64,000 nucleotides of DNA from Paenibacillus sp. Root444D2 (GTDB lineage: Bacteria > Bacillota > Bacilli > Paenibacillales > NBRC-103111). The translations under genes and the position numbers were made by a program. The notes below the pieces were generated by a model. It searched no databases, was not told the origin of the DNA, and saw only the letters and a program-made list of their open reading frames with translations. Where the stretch lies: assembly GCF_001426375.1 (NCBI RefSeq), contig NZ_LMEO01000012.1, positions 1 through 64,000 of the forward strand, in the 5' to 3' direction. Of the stretch, positions 33,456 to 42,394 are shown piece by piece (the first letter of the stretch is position 1; the number at the start of each line of letters is the position of its first letter).

Positions 33456-34757
33456 TTATTTGAAAAAAGCCTGTAAATACGCTTTATTCTTCTCCAGCAT
33501 TTCTTCCATAAGCGTCTTAGCTACTGCCACTGACGGCACCAAGGGATGATGAACCAATGCTTGTAGAACGAGATCTCTACTGCCTGTAACGGCTGCTTCA
33601 ATGGTGAGGCGTTCATATGTTTTGACTGCATGAATAAGGCCTTTGATATGTTCGGGAACTTTGGTCAAGCCCATTGGAATAGGGCCATTAGCTGTAATGA
33701 CACAATTCACTTCAATACAAGCATCTTTCGGCAAAAAGTCGATGATGTTGTCGTTCATAACGTTCAGCGTTTGGATATCCCGCTTGTCATTGTAAATGGA
33801 ATCCATGAGATTGACAGCTGCTTCGGAATAATAAGCGCCCCCGCGTTTCTCCAGCTGTTTTGGCTTCTCCTGCAAGTCAGGATCTTGATAAAGCTCGAAC
33901 AATTCATCCTCAACGCGTTTCACAACTTCCGCCCGAGTACCGTTTTCTTTGAGTGATGCCAGCTGTTCTTCGAGCATGATATCCGTCATGTAAAAATATT
34001 TCAAATAATAGGAAGGCAGGGCTTGAAGCGAACGCAAGAAATCCGCATCCCATTCGCTTGCCGGAACGTTTTTGCCGCTATATTCTTCTTTGCGATCCAG
34101 CAATTCAGCTAATTTATCCTCGCCTCTGATTTCAGCGCGTGTTACCCAGTGAAGATGGTTTAACCCAACGAACTCGGTGTATATCTGTTCAGGAGCAGCA
34201 TCATACTTGTTCATTAACCACTTCTGCAAGCCGATCGGCGCATTGCAAAGGCCTATGCTTTTCACGTTGGAGTACTTATGAATAGCCTCAGTCACCATAC
34301 CTGCAGGATTCGTGAAATTCAGCAGCCACGCATTAGGGCTCAGTTCTTCGATGTCCTTACAAATATCAAGCAGTACAGGAATCGTACGAAGTGCTTTCAT
34401 CATCCCGCCCGGACCGGTCGTTTCCTGACCAATAACGCCGTATTTATTAGGAATATGCTCATCCCATTTACGGGCTTCCAAAAGACCTACGCGCATTTGC
34501 GTACTTACGAAATCGGCATTTTCGATCGCTTTTCTGCGATCCAAGGTTAAGTGCACCTCGATCGGCAAACCGGACTTCTCGATCATCCTTTTCGCCAAAT
34601 TACCGACGATTTCCAGCTTGTGCTTACCTTCTTCCACATCCACAAACCAAAGCTCTCTTACAGGCAGCTGGGCATATCTTAAAATAAAACCTTCTACGAT
34701 TTCCGGCGTATAAGATGAACCTCCGCCAATGATGGCAATTTTCAATGCATCTCTCAT
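33456..34757 (-). CDS. Glycoside hydrolase family 4 (6-phospho-beta-glucosidase type)
   Basis: A 433-residue NAD- and Mn-dependent glycosidase. IAIIGGGSSYTPEIVEGF is the N-terminal NAD motif, TTGPGGMMKALRTIPV and LLNFTNPAGMVTEAI follow, CNAPIGLQ gives the metal Cys and GLNHLHWV the metal His. The family hydrolyses phosphorylated disaccharides by an oxidation-elimination mechanism. It is closest in look to LicH-type 6-phospho-beta-glucosidases. The start at 34,757 (MRDALKIAI) has GGAAGTG upstream; a GTG three codons earlier overlaps that site. It lies 12 bases after a sugar kinase whose product could be its substrate or by-product, in a LacI-controlled operon. Confidence 0.92.
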   Translation of the reverse strand: MRDALKIAIIGGGSSYTPEIVEGFILRYAQLPVRELWFVDVEEGKHKLEIVGNLAKRMIEKSGLPIEVHLTLDRRKAIENADFVSTQMRVGLLEARKWDEHIPNKYGVIGQETTGPGGMMKALRTIPVLLDICKDIEELSPNAWLLNFTNPAGMVTEAIHKYSNVKSIGLCNAPIGLQKWLMNKYDAAPEQIYTEFVGLNHLHWVTRAEIRGEDKLAELLDRKEEYSGKNVPASEWDADFLRSLQALPSYYLKYFYMTDIMLEEQLASLKENGTRAEVVKRVEDELFELYQDPDLQEKPKQLEKRGGAYYSEAAVNLMDSIYNDKRDIQTLNVMNDNIIDFLPKDACIEVNCVITANGPIPMGLTKVPEHIKGLIHAVKTYERLTIEAAVTGSRDLVLQALVHHPLVPSVAVAKTLMEEMLEKNKAYLQAFFK

Positions 34758-34769
34758 TGCACTCACTTC

Positions 34770-35762
34770 CTAGTCTTGTCTAATAATTTGTATGCTTTGA
34801 TAATCGGACACGGCCCGGAGTTTCTCGTATACTTCTGTTGTAACGGGGCTGCCTGCGGCTTCCATCGCCATCCAAACAGCGCCAACCACAGGTTCGACGT
34901 TCAATTTCACAAGTGTGGCTTTGGGGGCGACTTCGCTTACTGCCTTTTCAATATATGAGTGAATAAAGGGCCCATCACCTCTTGCAATGACACTGCCCGC
35001 AAGCACAACTTGAAAAGTCTCTTGCTCCATGTTTAAACGTTTAATTACAGCTGTGGCTGACTTGCCAAGCTCTTCACCTTGCACCCTGAGAATGCGGCAG
35101 GCGACCTCATCTCCCTGCTCTGCAGCTTCGAACACCAGTTTGGTCGTATGAAGCGGTACGGATTTGTTGTTATCCAGAAAGTCATCAAACATATCCTGCA
35201 CCGAATTGTAGCCAAGAAACTTGATCAGCAGCTCAGCCAGCATCGTGGGCTGCTCCCTGCCATCCCATGACCGAATGACAGAACGAAACGCCTCTACGGC
35301 GAGAGTGCCTCCTCCGCCAAAATCACCAAACTGATAGGTGAAGCCTCCACATTGAAAAAACTCACCCTGCCTGTTCCTGCCGGCACTGTTCGTTCCACTT
35401 CCGCAGATTAGAACAACGCCAAAAGGCTGGGATGTACCGGCACGCAAGGCAATCATGGTATCACAATCAATCCCATAATTCGTGAATCCCAGTCCGCTAA
35501 TTAGCGGGTGAAGGATCGTATAATCAATCGGTCGATCTGCGCCAGCAAGGCCGAAAAAGGCATTTTCAACGTCGCTGTGCGTAAGCCCCGCCTGCTGTAG
35601 AGCCATAGCTACGGAGCTTGTAATATTTCCGAGTGCTTGTTTTGCACCAAGCTGATGATTGCCATTGCCGCTGTGCCCTTTACCGATGATATGTCCCTGT
35701 TCATCTGTTACGAGTGTGTAGGTTTTACTCCCGCCTGCGTCTACACCCAAATAATATTTCAT
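34770..35762 (-). CDS. BadF/BadG-type sugar kinase (N-acetylglucosamine kinase-like)
   Basis: A 330-residue ASKHA-fold ATPase. YYLGVDAGGSKTYTLVTDEQG is the phosphate-1 loop, FFGLAGADRPIDY and LICGSGTNSAGRNRQGEF give the phosphate-2 and sugar-binding parts, and VVLAGSVIARGDGPFI is the adenosine motif. The group contains GlcNAc and glucosamine kinases. The ATG at 35,762 has AGGAG nine bases upstream. Placed between LacI regulator and GH4 enzyme, it probably phosphorylates an imported amino sugar or disaccharide before hydrolysis. The exact sugar is not shown. Confidence 0.88.
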   Translation of the reverse strand: MKYYLGVDAGGSKTYTLVTDEQGHIIGKGHSGNGNHQLGAKQALGNITSSVAMALQQAGLTHSDVENAFFGLAGADRPIDYTILHPLISGLGFTNYGIDCDTMIALRAGTSQPFGVVLICGSGTNSAGRNRQGEFFQCGGFTYQFGDFGGGGTLAVEAFRSVIRSWDGREQPTMLAELLIKFLGYNSVQDMFDDFLDNNKSVPLHTTKLVFEAAEQGDEVACRILRVQGEELGKSATAVIKRLNMEQETFQVVLAGSVIARGDGPFIHSYIEKAVSEVAPKATLVKLNVEPVVGAVWMAMEAAGSPVTTEVYEKLRAVSDYQSIQIIRQD

Positions 35763-35800
35763 GCCTTTCAACTCCTGTTATATATCCATCATCTCTTGTT

Positions 35801-36790
35801 TCATATTCTTGTAGTGGATTCTCGAATGATTAATTCCGGCTCCAATTGCACCGTTATATTACGTTTAGCTGTACCATCAATCCATTTTAGCAAAATATCG
35901 ACGCCGTGTTGCCCCATTTTGTCCGCCGGTTGACGAACGGTTGTTAACCTGGGGCGGAATTCCTCCGAGAAAATCTGATCATCAAATCCAACAATGGACA
36001 TATCACGCGGTATTTTGTAGCCCTCATTTTTGAGTGCGTCCATCACACCAAAAGCCGTCAGATCATCTGCGGCAAATACCGCACTCGGAAGTTTCCCCGA
36101 CTGAATCCAGCGACTTGCTGCTTGATAACCAGAGGTGATGCTGAAATTACCTTTTTCAATCCAAGAAGGATCCAGACCTGCCTCCTGCATCGCACTGACG
36201 AAACCGCGCCGCCGCTCGCTGCTGCTTAAATAGGGTTCAAGCCCGGAAATATGGGCAATCTCCGTGTGGCCTAGGTCAATTAAATGTTTCGTGGCTTCGT
36301 AGCCGCCTTTATAATTATCAATGATTACAGAGGAAATCGATGGATGAATATGCTGATTATCCAGCATGACGAAAGGAATCTTCTTCTTTTTCAATTCCAT
36401 GACATAATCATCCTCATGAACCGGCGAGAGCATAATAACACCGTCCACACGGTCCTCTTGGAACATGGAATTATCGAAAGATGCGAACACGTCTGTTGAT
36501 ATCGAAAGCGCTAAGAAGTAACCTTTTTCAGCAAGCCGATCGTTAATCTCTTTGACTACTGCATCCAGAAAAGAATCATTTAATGTGGTAATGCCGAGTC
36601 CAATGATACCCGTCTTGCCACGAGCCAAGCTTCGTGCAGCTGCATTCGGATGATAATCTAACTCTTTCATTGCTTGCAGCACTTTTTGGCGATTTTTTTC
36701 ACGTACGGTGCCTGCTTGATTAATGACTCGCGAAACGGTGACAACAGACAAACCGCTTTTCTTGGCGACGTCAAAGATGCTTACTTTCAT
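35801..36790 (-). CDS. LacI family regulator of the GH4 operon
   Basis: A 329-residue repressor. The DNA-binding headpiece VSIFDVAKKSGLSVVTVSRVINQAG and hinge HPNAAARSLARGKTG are canonical; the ligand-binding core has AADDLTAFGVMDALKN and VGFDDQIFSEEFRPRLTTVRQP. I start at 36,790, with AGGAG 13 bases upstream. Two copies of a CG-centred operator (AAAGTTAAA-n2-TTTAACTTT type) lie upstream of the decayed transporter genes that precede it, and these are its likely targets. Upstream position in the run points to autoregulation of transporter, kinase and GH4 genes. Confidence 0.9.
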   Translation of the reverse strand: MKVSIFDVAKKSGLSVVTVSRVINQAGTVREKNRQKVLQAMKELDYHPNAAARSLARGKTGIIGLGITTLNDSFLDAVVKEINDRLAEKGYFLALSISTDVFASFDNSMFQEDRVDGVIMLSPVHEDDYVMELKKKKIPFVMLDNQHIHPSISSVIIDNYKGGYEATKHLIDLGHTEIAHISGLEPYLSSSERRRGFVSAMQEAGLDPSWIEKGNFSITSGYQAASRWIQSGKLPSAVFAADDLTAFGVMDALKNEGYKIPRDMSIVGFDDQIFSEEFRPRLTTVRQPADKMGQHGVDILLKWIDGTAKRNITVQLEPELIIRESTTRI

Positions 36791-36862
36791 ATCAAACAAC
36801 TCCTGTAGCTCTATAATTGCAGTAATCAAGTCGATTTACAGCATGTTTCCAAAGTACCACAA

Positions 36863-37441
36863 TTAGCATTTCAAATGCCATGATTTACCGTCAACTTTAT
36901 AAATGTTCATCACATCATCCGGAACGTTATATTCGGAAGCTTTGAATCCATCCGCCTGCATGACCGAGCTAAGGTCAGCGAGCATCCCTTTGTTGTAATA
37001 CTCCATAAATCCGCCATAACCCCAATGAGAGGTGACGTCAGGTGAATTATTTGCAGCAATAGAGGATTGAAGCTTGGAATCAAATTGCTCGTAAGGGGTT
37101 TTCGTCACTTTGACCTTAATGTTCGGATACTTCTTCTCAAAGTCTGGAATCAATTTCTCTACAAAAGTACGATCCAGCGAATCGATTGTGTAATGCGTGA
37201 TGGTGACTGGCTCAACGCCCACATCGCAAACTTCATCGAGAAGCCAGTGAATCGGCTCAATACCGAAGAAGGAAACCCCATAGTTGAATAGTCCAGCCTG
37301 TGAGTTAAACACCCAGAAAAATAACAATGACAATGAAGCCGATGATCCAAGGTGAAACGAACAGATAGAAATATTTGCTTTCTCGACGACTTCCTCTGCT
37401 TGTGCCCAGCGAAACCGCTCCTTCCACTGTTTTCTTTGCAA
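36863..37441 (-). pseudogene. Fused remnants of sugar ABC permease and solute-binding protein genes
   Basis: One open frame of 192 codons hides at least three damaged pieces. A shifted frame near 37,340-37,400 reads RRESKYFYLFVSPWIIGF, the first membrane helix of a MalF-type permease, then hits a stop. The main frame picks up SQAGLFNYGVSFFGIEPIHW from the permease middle; a second shift yields DE then KFAMWAL-like sequence. From there it joins VTITHYTIDSLDRTFVEKLI and PNIKVKVTKTPYEQFDSKLQ, the N-terminal domain of a family 1 sugar-binding protein, which stops early after DGKSW. Deletions and frameshifts thus removed the transporter of the operon. No intact product is possible. Confidence 0.85.
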
Positions 37442-37457
37442 TGAGTTCTAAGTCCCT

Positions 37458-37479
37458 AAAGTTAAACCGCTTAAACTTT
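37458..37479. promoter_or_regulatory. LacI-type operator, copy 1
   Basis: A 22-base inverted repeat: AAAGTTAAAC, then CG, then CTTAAACTTT. The half-sites match copy 2, with the central CG typical of LacI-family sites. Confidence 0.75.
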
Positions 37480-37549
37480 TAGAGTTTACTTCCCCCCTTG
37501 TTTTAGAAATTGAATACAAACTAGGTTGGTTTCAAAAATGATTCCCTCA

Positions 37550-37571
37550 AAAGTTAAATCGCTTTAACTTT
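37550..37571. promoter_or_regulatory. LacI-type operator, copy 2
   Basis: A 22-base inverted repeat: AAAGTTAAAT, CG, then CTTTAACTTT with one mismatched pair. It starts 92 bases from copy 1, a distance allowing repression by looping. Both lie upstream of the decayed ABC genes and the LacI gene. Confidence 0.8.
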
Positions 37572-37693
37572 CATGAATTGATTATATACAATGATGTTCG
37601 GGTTAACAAGCGTAATTTTACAATATATTTAAAGAGAGACCATATCTATAGCTAGATACAGACTCTCCCTTTATTTGTTTCCACTATTCATTT

Positions 37694-38290
37694 TCACATC
37701 TCCAATAAGAGCATTTCTTGTCTCATTTCGATCAGCTTGGTTTTACTCTCCATGACCGCTTTGACATCGCCTGAAACCATCGCATCATGCAGGGTAGCTA
37801 GTTCGTAATCCAGCTCCATACGCAAAATAGGAATCCGCTCATCTGTACGTTTGGATCGCAGCGCTTGCATGACTTCTTCTACTGTCACGGCAGGCTCCTT
37901 CTGATACAGCACTTTATGTTCGATACCGCTAATCTCGACCATTCGAATAATTTCACCGAACATAATATTCTCAATGAGAATTTGCCGATCCTTGAATCTT
38001 TTTACTACAGCGTGACCACGTGTATCACCAATCAGCTTCTCCATCATTTCGGCTAGCTTCTCATCTTTGAAGGAATAATTGCCTACGATTTTATACTTTT
38101 CACCGATTCGTTCGAATTTCAGCTTAATCAGCTTACGTCCTGTGCGAATGGAAATGATGAACTGCAGCTCGCTTTCGTTCCAATACAGAGAATAACCTTC
38201 CTGAATGAGTGCTTTAATGAAGTTCCGGATTAGCCGGCGATCAAATCGTAACTCTAGGTTGCAATACTCCACTTCATGACTCTTACTCAC
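37694..38290 (-). CDS. Conserved protein of unknown function
   Basis: A 198-residue soluble, charged protein without recognisable domain or signal peptide. Stretches such as RRLIRNFIKALIQEGYSLYW and YKIVGNYSFKDEKLAEMMEKL suggest an alpha/beta N-terminal part, and the C-terminal third (MELDYELATLHDAMVSGDVK...) is helical. I start at a GTG (38,290), six bases after GGAGGGG; the ATG upstream lies within that site. It stands alone. I do not recognise the family. Confidence 0.65.
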   Translation of the reverse strand: MSKSHEVEYCNLELRFDRRLIRNFIKALIQEGYSLYWNESELQFIISIRTGRKLIKLKFERIGEKYKIVGNYSFKDEKLAEMMEKLIGDTRGHAVVKRFKDRQILIENIMFGEIIRMVEISGIEHKVLYQKEPAVTVEEVMQALRSKRTDERIPILRMELDYELATLHDAMVSGDVKAVMESKTKLIEMRQEMLLLEM

Positions 38291-38431
38291 GGCAATCCCC
38301 TCCATAATTGGCGCATATTATTTTGTTTAAATATTCAGACAACTTATCTGCTTACTCTTATCTTATTATGAATTCTATGTTTTAGCAACTTGGATTATTG
38401 ACATTTTTTTAAGGAAAAACGTACAAAAAAA

Positions 38432-38461
38432 GCTGAATGCCTGTATCCTAACGGCTTCAGC
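38432..38461 (-). terminator. Terminator of the 78-residue protein gene
   Basis: On the minus strand GCTGAAGCC (complement 38,453-38,461) pairs with GGCATTCAGC (complement 38,432-38,441), one mismatch, followed by TTTTTTTGT. Confidence 0.8.
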
Positions 38462-38507
38462 CCTAAACTGAAAAAAAACGGTCTCAGCCTATGCAATTCC
38501 TATGTGT

Positions 38508-38744
38508 TTAATGCCATCCCCAGAAAAATCCATCGCGCTCCCAAGCTGCTTTACCGCCATGAAGTTTTTTGAATATTTTCTTCACATCTTTGGAAATCGC
38601 TTGATTCCCATTCTCGTTCACATAGATGAAGGATTCCCCAAAATGTTGAATAATATAGTCCACTGCTTCTTTCTGATGTAAAATACCCGCGGATTTCAAC
38701 TGCTCCATCATCCATTCCGCAACCTCATTTGCCGTAACGGCCAT
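38508..38744 (-). CDS. Small conserved protein, unknown function
   Basis: A 78-residue protein that ends in WERDGFFWGWH and contains VDYIIQHFGESFIYVNENGNQ and VKKIFKKLHG. It resembles a short widespread bacterial family, often annotated as a gene-cassette or DUF6953-like protein, without known role. The second ATG (38,744) has GGGAG nine bases upstream and is preferred to the first, three bases from the site. A terminator follows the stop. Confidence 0.7.
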   Translation of the reverse strand: MAVTANEVAEWMMEQLKSAGILHQKEAVDYIIQHFGESFIYVNENGNQAISKDVKKIFKKLHGGKAAWERDGFFWGWH

Positions 38745-38903
38745 TTGCATTCTCTCCCTTTATTCGTATGTTTCTGGGGCCTGTGTACAGGCGAGTGACG
38801 CTATTGTACCATTGTAACACAATCTTTTCGAAATCATCGTCCGAACAGGTAGAGATAAACAAAAGGGCTATTCTGCAGAAGCAGATAGCCCTTTTCACTT
38901 TAG

Positions 38904-40058
38904 TTAACTAACCTCAGCATCTCCCGGTCTAAGAATAACCGAACCGACGCCCAAAAGAATGAGTCCAAACAAAGTGAGTACGCCTATGTGCATCCACATC
39001 TGCGACAGCGTCTGACCAGAAGCCATTCGCTGAATGGCCTCAATCACCCACTTTTGCGGAACGAAATTTGCAATCTTCTGCATCCAGTCCGGCATCAGGC
39101 TAATCGGCCAGAAGCATCCGCCTAGCATACACGTTGGGGTAACAACGAGAGAATTAATCACGCCCATATTCGATGCATTCTTAACCATACTAGCTACCGC
39201 GCTGGCAATTCCCATGCTGGCTAATAAGAAAAACTCCAATAAAATAAACTGCGATACAAACGGAAGTCCATATTCATAATTCGTTACGTATCGAGTAAAC
39301 AAAAGGATAACAAGCACCTGCAGCGTCCCGACCAGGAAACTGCCTATGAAATTTCCAAGTACAATTTCGAAAGAATGAACCGGTGCTGAATACGTTCTAG
39401 CCATTGTGCGTTGTCTACGATCATCCATAATCACGGAAACCGTATTATTCATTAACCCCATCATGAACATCAGCATGAAACCTATTACCGTATGCATATT
39501 CGGATTCACGTACAAATTAAGATCAGTGACTTGCGATTTCACCTGATGCTTCTCCATCTGAGAAATGGTCTTCTCCACGGCTTCACGAAGCGCTGCTTCT
39601 TGGAGCCCTTGCTCGCTATGCAGTTCAATCGTTCCTTGATATCTAGATAGAATACTATCCAGATTGATTTTGAGAGTGATCGAAGCCTCATTGATGTTTA
39701 GTTGGTACATATCTATTTGCGCAGAAGCTCCTTTCATCAATGTCTCGCTGAAACCTTCAGGAATCAGAAAGGCGCTGCTCACTTTTTGCTTCGTGATAAC
39801 TTCTTTAAGCGCTGTTTCAGAAGCTTCTTCTTTGAGCCGATAATCTGACAGCATCGAAATTTCTTTCAAGAGATGGGAACCCATCGCTCCCCGATCTAAA
39901 TTGATATAAGCAATATCAACCCCGTGATCGCTCTGTTGACCAAGTACACCAATGATTAGCGAAACCACTGCTGCTGGAATGACTAAATACATCAGAAATC
40001 CTTTTTTCTGAAAAAGTGTACGACGCAGCATATTGAGCGCTATAAATAAGCTATTCAT
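38904..40058 (-). CDS. ABC-2 type permease, LnrN-like
   Basis: A 384-residue membrane protein: one N-terminal helix (about 18-38), a large extracellular domain (40-190) and five or six helices after 195, the ABC-2 export permease layout. DDRRQRTMARTYSAPV is the typical coupling-helix region. Size and position as third gene of an ATPase-permease-permease set agree with B. subtilis LnrN (YfiN, 385), part of the LnrLMN exporter that confers resistance to linearmycin-type polyenes. Its start overlaps the upstream permease by eight bases. Substrate of this system is not shown. Confidence 0.85.
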   Translation of the reverse strand: MNSLFIALNMLRRTLFQKKGFLMYLVIPAAVVSLIIGVLGQQSDHGVDIAYINLDRGAMGSHLLKEISMLSDYRLKEEASETALKEVITKQKVSSAFLIPEGFSETLMKGASAQIDMYQLNINEASITLKINLDSILSRYQGTIELHSEQGLQEAALREAVEKTISQMEKHQVKSQVTDLNLYVNPNMHTVIGFMLMFMMGLMNNTVSVIMDDRRQRTMARTYSAPVHSFEIVLGNFIGSFLVGTLQVLVILLFTRYVTNYEYGLPFVSQFILLEFFLLASMGIASAVASMVKNASNMGVINSLVVTPTCMLGGCFWPISLMPDWMQKIANFVPQKWVIEAIQRMASGQTLSQMWMHIGVLTLFGLILLGVGSVILRPGDAEVS

Positions 40059-41238
40059 GATATCCCGCCTTCCGATAGACCATCAGGGAAAGGAGCAACA
40101 ATCCCCCGCTAATACCCGCCAAGATCAGTAGATGATGCCCTATGATTGCAGCGTCACTTCCGAGCATAATACGAAACATACTCTGCATGGCCCAGTGATT
40201 GAGCGTAAACTCCCCCATTCGCTGCAGAAGACCTTCTGGAAGAGGTGTGAAGCCTCCACTTAGAAAAGTCATGGCAAGAATGATCATTTGGAACGTCGTG
40301 CTGATTGCTTTTGACGATTTTGCTGCCAGCATAATCAATATCGCTAGACTCATCGAAGCTACGATAATCAATAAGCAAACCAGGAAGAGGTGGAAGAAGT
40401 CATTTCCCCAATCGACACCATAGAACAGAATGGTTGCACCAATGACGAGAGCTGCCTGGACGATCGAGCTGAACATATTCCCTAGAATTTTACCCAATAA
40501 AATTTGATATTCATGAATGGGCATCGCATTTAATCGAGATAACGTGTGCCTTTCTTTCTCTCCTTGTAATCCCAATGCCGCCCCCATGCCCGAGTATAAC
40601 AAAAACATGACTAGCATTGATGCTGTGTAATACTGCATTGCTGTATAGTTGGAATTAGAAGAAGTAAGCTTGCCTAGCCGTACATGCGAAGAAGCCTCCG
40701 CTGTCGGATTAAATGAACTGTCACTACCTTGTTTCTGCAATAGCTCCGCAGCCCCAGGGCCTGCTGAAATTATCGCGGATTGCATGTAATTGACTTGATC
40801 CAAGAAGGAGCGAAGTGTCATCTTAGCGGTCAAATTCTGCCCATAGTCTTGGCCAAGTATCATCTCCCACTCCGCTTCTTCTCCTTCAAGCACGCGGCTG
40901 CTAAAATCACTTGGAATGACGAGTGCAAACTCCGAATCCCCCGACTTGAGCCGTTTTACTGCTTCATCACGTGATTGAATGTTCATAGGCTGTATGATCT
41001 TCATTAACTCCGGTGTGCTTAGAAAGCTTTTAAACCCTGCGCTTAAGACTCCTGAGTCAGACTGTACCACATCTACCTTAACGGGCTTCAGCGTACGATC
41101 TTCAATTTTGAACGCGCCTGAGAGCGCCGACCCCAAAATGAATATAAGTAAAAGCGGCATCAAAAACTGAATAATAAGTACATAACGCATACGCATAAAA
41201 CGCAATATTTCATACTTTGCAATGATCCAAATCGGCAT
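40051..41238 (-). CDS. ABC-2 type permease, LnrM-like
   Basis: A 395-residue export permease with the same topology as its downstream partner: N-terminal helix near 22-42, extracellular domain 45-210 and a C-terminal block of six helices, with GEKERHTLSRLNAMPIHEYQ as coupling region. Its length matches LnrM (YfiM, 396). AGGAGG lies directly upstream of the ATG, 12 bases after the ATPase stop. The two permeases together should form the membrane channel energised by the ATPase encoded at 41,251-42,186. Confidence 0.86.
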   Translation of the reverse strand: MPIWIIAKYEILRFMRMRYVLIIQFLMPLLLIFILGSALSGAFKIEDRTLKPVKVDVVQSDSGVLSAGFKSFLSTPELMKIIQPMNIQSRDEAVKRLKSGDSEFALVIPSDFSSRVLEGEEAEWEMILGQDYGQNLTAKMTLRSFLDQVNYMQSAIISAGPGAAELLQKQGSDSSFNPTAEASSHVRLGKLTSSNSNYTAMQYYTASMLVMFLLYSGMGAALGLQGEKERHTLSRLNAMPIHEYQILLGKILGNMFSSIVQAALVIGATILFYGVDWGNDFFHLFLVCLLIIVASMSLAILIMLAAKSSKAISTTFQMIILAMTFLSGGFTPLPEGLLQRMGEFTLNHWAMQSMFRIMLGSDAAIIGHHLLILAGISGGLLLLSLMVYRKAGYHE

Positions 41239-41250
41239 GGTGACCTCCTC

Positions 41251-42186
41251 CTAATCCCGTAAGGTTCTTCCGGTCAACGACAGGAATAATGCCTCAAGAT
41301 CAGGCTCCACCTGCGTAAGCGATTGGATTTTCACTTCATGTTTGGAAAGGATGAACAGGATATCCTGCAAATAGGCTTGGGAGGAACCCACCAGTAGTTC
41401 AAGTGTCTGTTCATGAATGGTAACTTGCTTAATCCGCGGATGATCCCTTAACTCCTTTACGGCTTCTTCCTCCAGGTTAACTGCTTGAATGATAACTTTA
41501 TTGTCCTGATCAACTTTACCGCGCAATTCTTCTTGCGTTCCACAAGCAATGAGATGCCCATGGTCCATGATGCCGACCCGAGTGGATATGGCGGACACTT
41601 CCTCCATGTAATGCGAGGTATAAATGATCGTTGAACCCATACGGTTCAGCGTTCTAACTGATTCCAGAATGTGGTTTCGAGACTGAGGATCGATGCCCAC
41701 AGTAGGTTCATCCATAATTATCAGCTTTGGACGATGCATAATTGCACACGCGATATTCAATCTCCGTTTCATCCCGCCCGAAAAGGAACTTGGTCTATCA
41801 CGAGCGCGATCCAATAATCCTACAAATTCCAGCGCTTCCTCCACTCTATCTTTCAGCAGCTTGCCTCTTAATCCATATAATTTCGCGAAAAAAGTGACAT
41901 TTTCTCTTGCTGTTAGGTTTTCGAAGATCGCGAGATCTTGTGGAACAAGACCAATTCTCCGTTTCACTTCAATTGTATCTTTCGCGACCGAGAGCCCATC
42001 AACAAACATTTCACCTTGATCGATTTTGAGCAGGCCGCTCAGCATTTTGATCGTTGTGCTTTTCCCAGCACCATTAGGGCCTAACAATCCGAAAATTTCA
42101 CCTTCTTGAATCGATAAATTCAAATGATCGACAGAAATTTGATTGCTATACTTTTTTACAACATTTTTTATTTGAACAAAGCTCAC
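41251..42186 (-). CDS. ABC transporter ATPase, LnrL-like
   Basis: An ATP-binding subunit of 311 residues. Walker A LLGPNGAGKST near 38, signature FSGGMKRRLNIA near 135, Walker B LIIMDEPTVGID near 158 and the switch His in IYTSHYMEEV are all intact; a C-terminal extension of about 90 residues is typical of the drug-export DrrA group. I begin at GTG 42,186 (MSFVQIKN), eight bases after AGGGAG; this yields exactly the LnrL length. It heads the export operon, divergent from a two-component system, an arrangement that points to inducible antibiotic export. Confidence 0.9.
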   Translation of the reverse strand: MSFVQIKNVVKKYSNQISVDHLNLSIQEGEIFGLLGPNGAGKSTTIKMLSGLLKIDQGEMFVDGLSVAKDTIEVKRRIGLVPQDLAIFENLTARENVTFFAKLYGLRGKLLKDRVEEALEFVGLLDRARDRPSSFSGGMKRRLNIACAIMHRPKLIIMDEPTVGIDPQSRNHILESVRTLNRMGSTIIYTSHYMEEVSAISTRVGIMDHGHLIACGTQEELRGKVDQDNKVIIQAVNLEEEAVKELRDHPRIKQVTIHEQTLELLVGSSQAYLQDILFILSKHEVKIQSLTQVEPDLEALFLSLTGRTLRD

Positions 42187-42246
42187 AAGATCCACTCCCT
42201 TATCCCTTTTTCCTTTTCCCTTTATTCAACTGGTCTCATTACAATC

Positions 42247-42359
42247 ATTGTATCTCTAAGGGATCCCGTTAACAGGTAGAATAAGTCATTATTCAAAGGT
42301 GACAAAAGTCATTATCTGTCTATTAGACGTGTTAACCCACTTGGTTTATATGGTATACT
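42247..42359. promoter_or_regulatory. Divergent lnr promoters with two direct repeats
   Basis: For the exporter (minus), CTGTTA (complement 42,270-42,275) and TACAAT (complement 42,247-42,252) are 17 bases apart. For the kinase (plus), TGGTATACT gives an extended -10 (TATACT, 42,354-42,359). Between them AAGTCATTAT occurs twice, at 42,283-42,292 and 42,306-42,315, 23 bases apart, a likely binding site of the response regulator. Confidence 0.6.
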
Positions 42360-42394
42360 TTGCTAATACTTGCCCTGCAAAGGAAGGAACTCGA

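Noticed and set aside
36863..37441. The 192-codon ORF as a real protein
   Set aside because: It joins permease and binding-protein pieces through frameshifts; neighbouring frames hold the missing permease residues, so it is a pseudogene.
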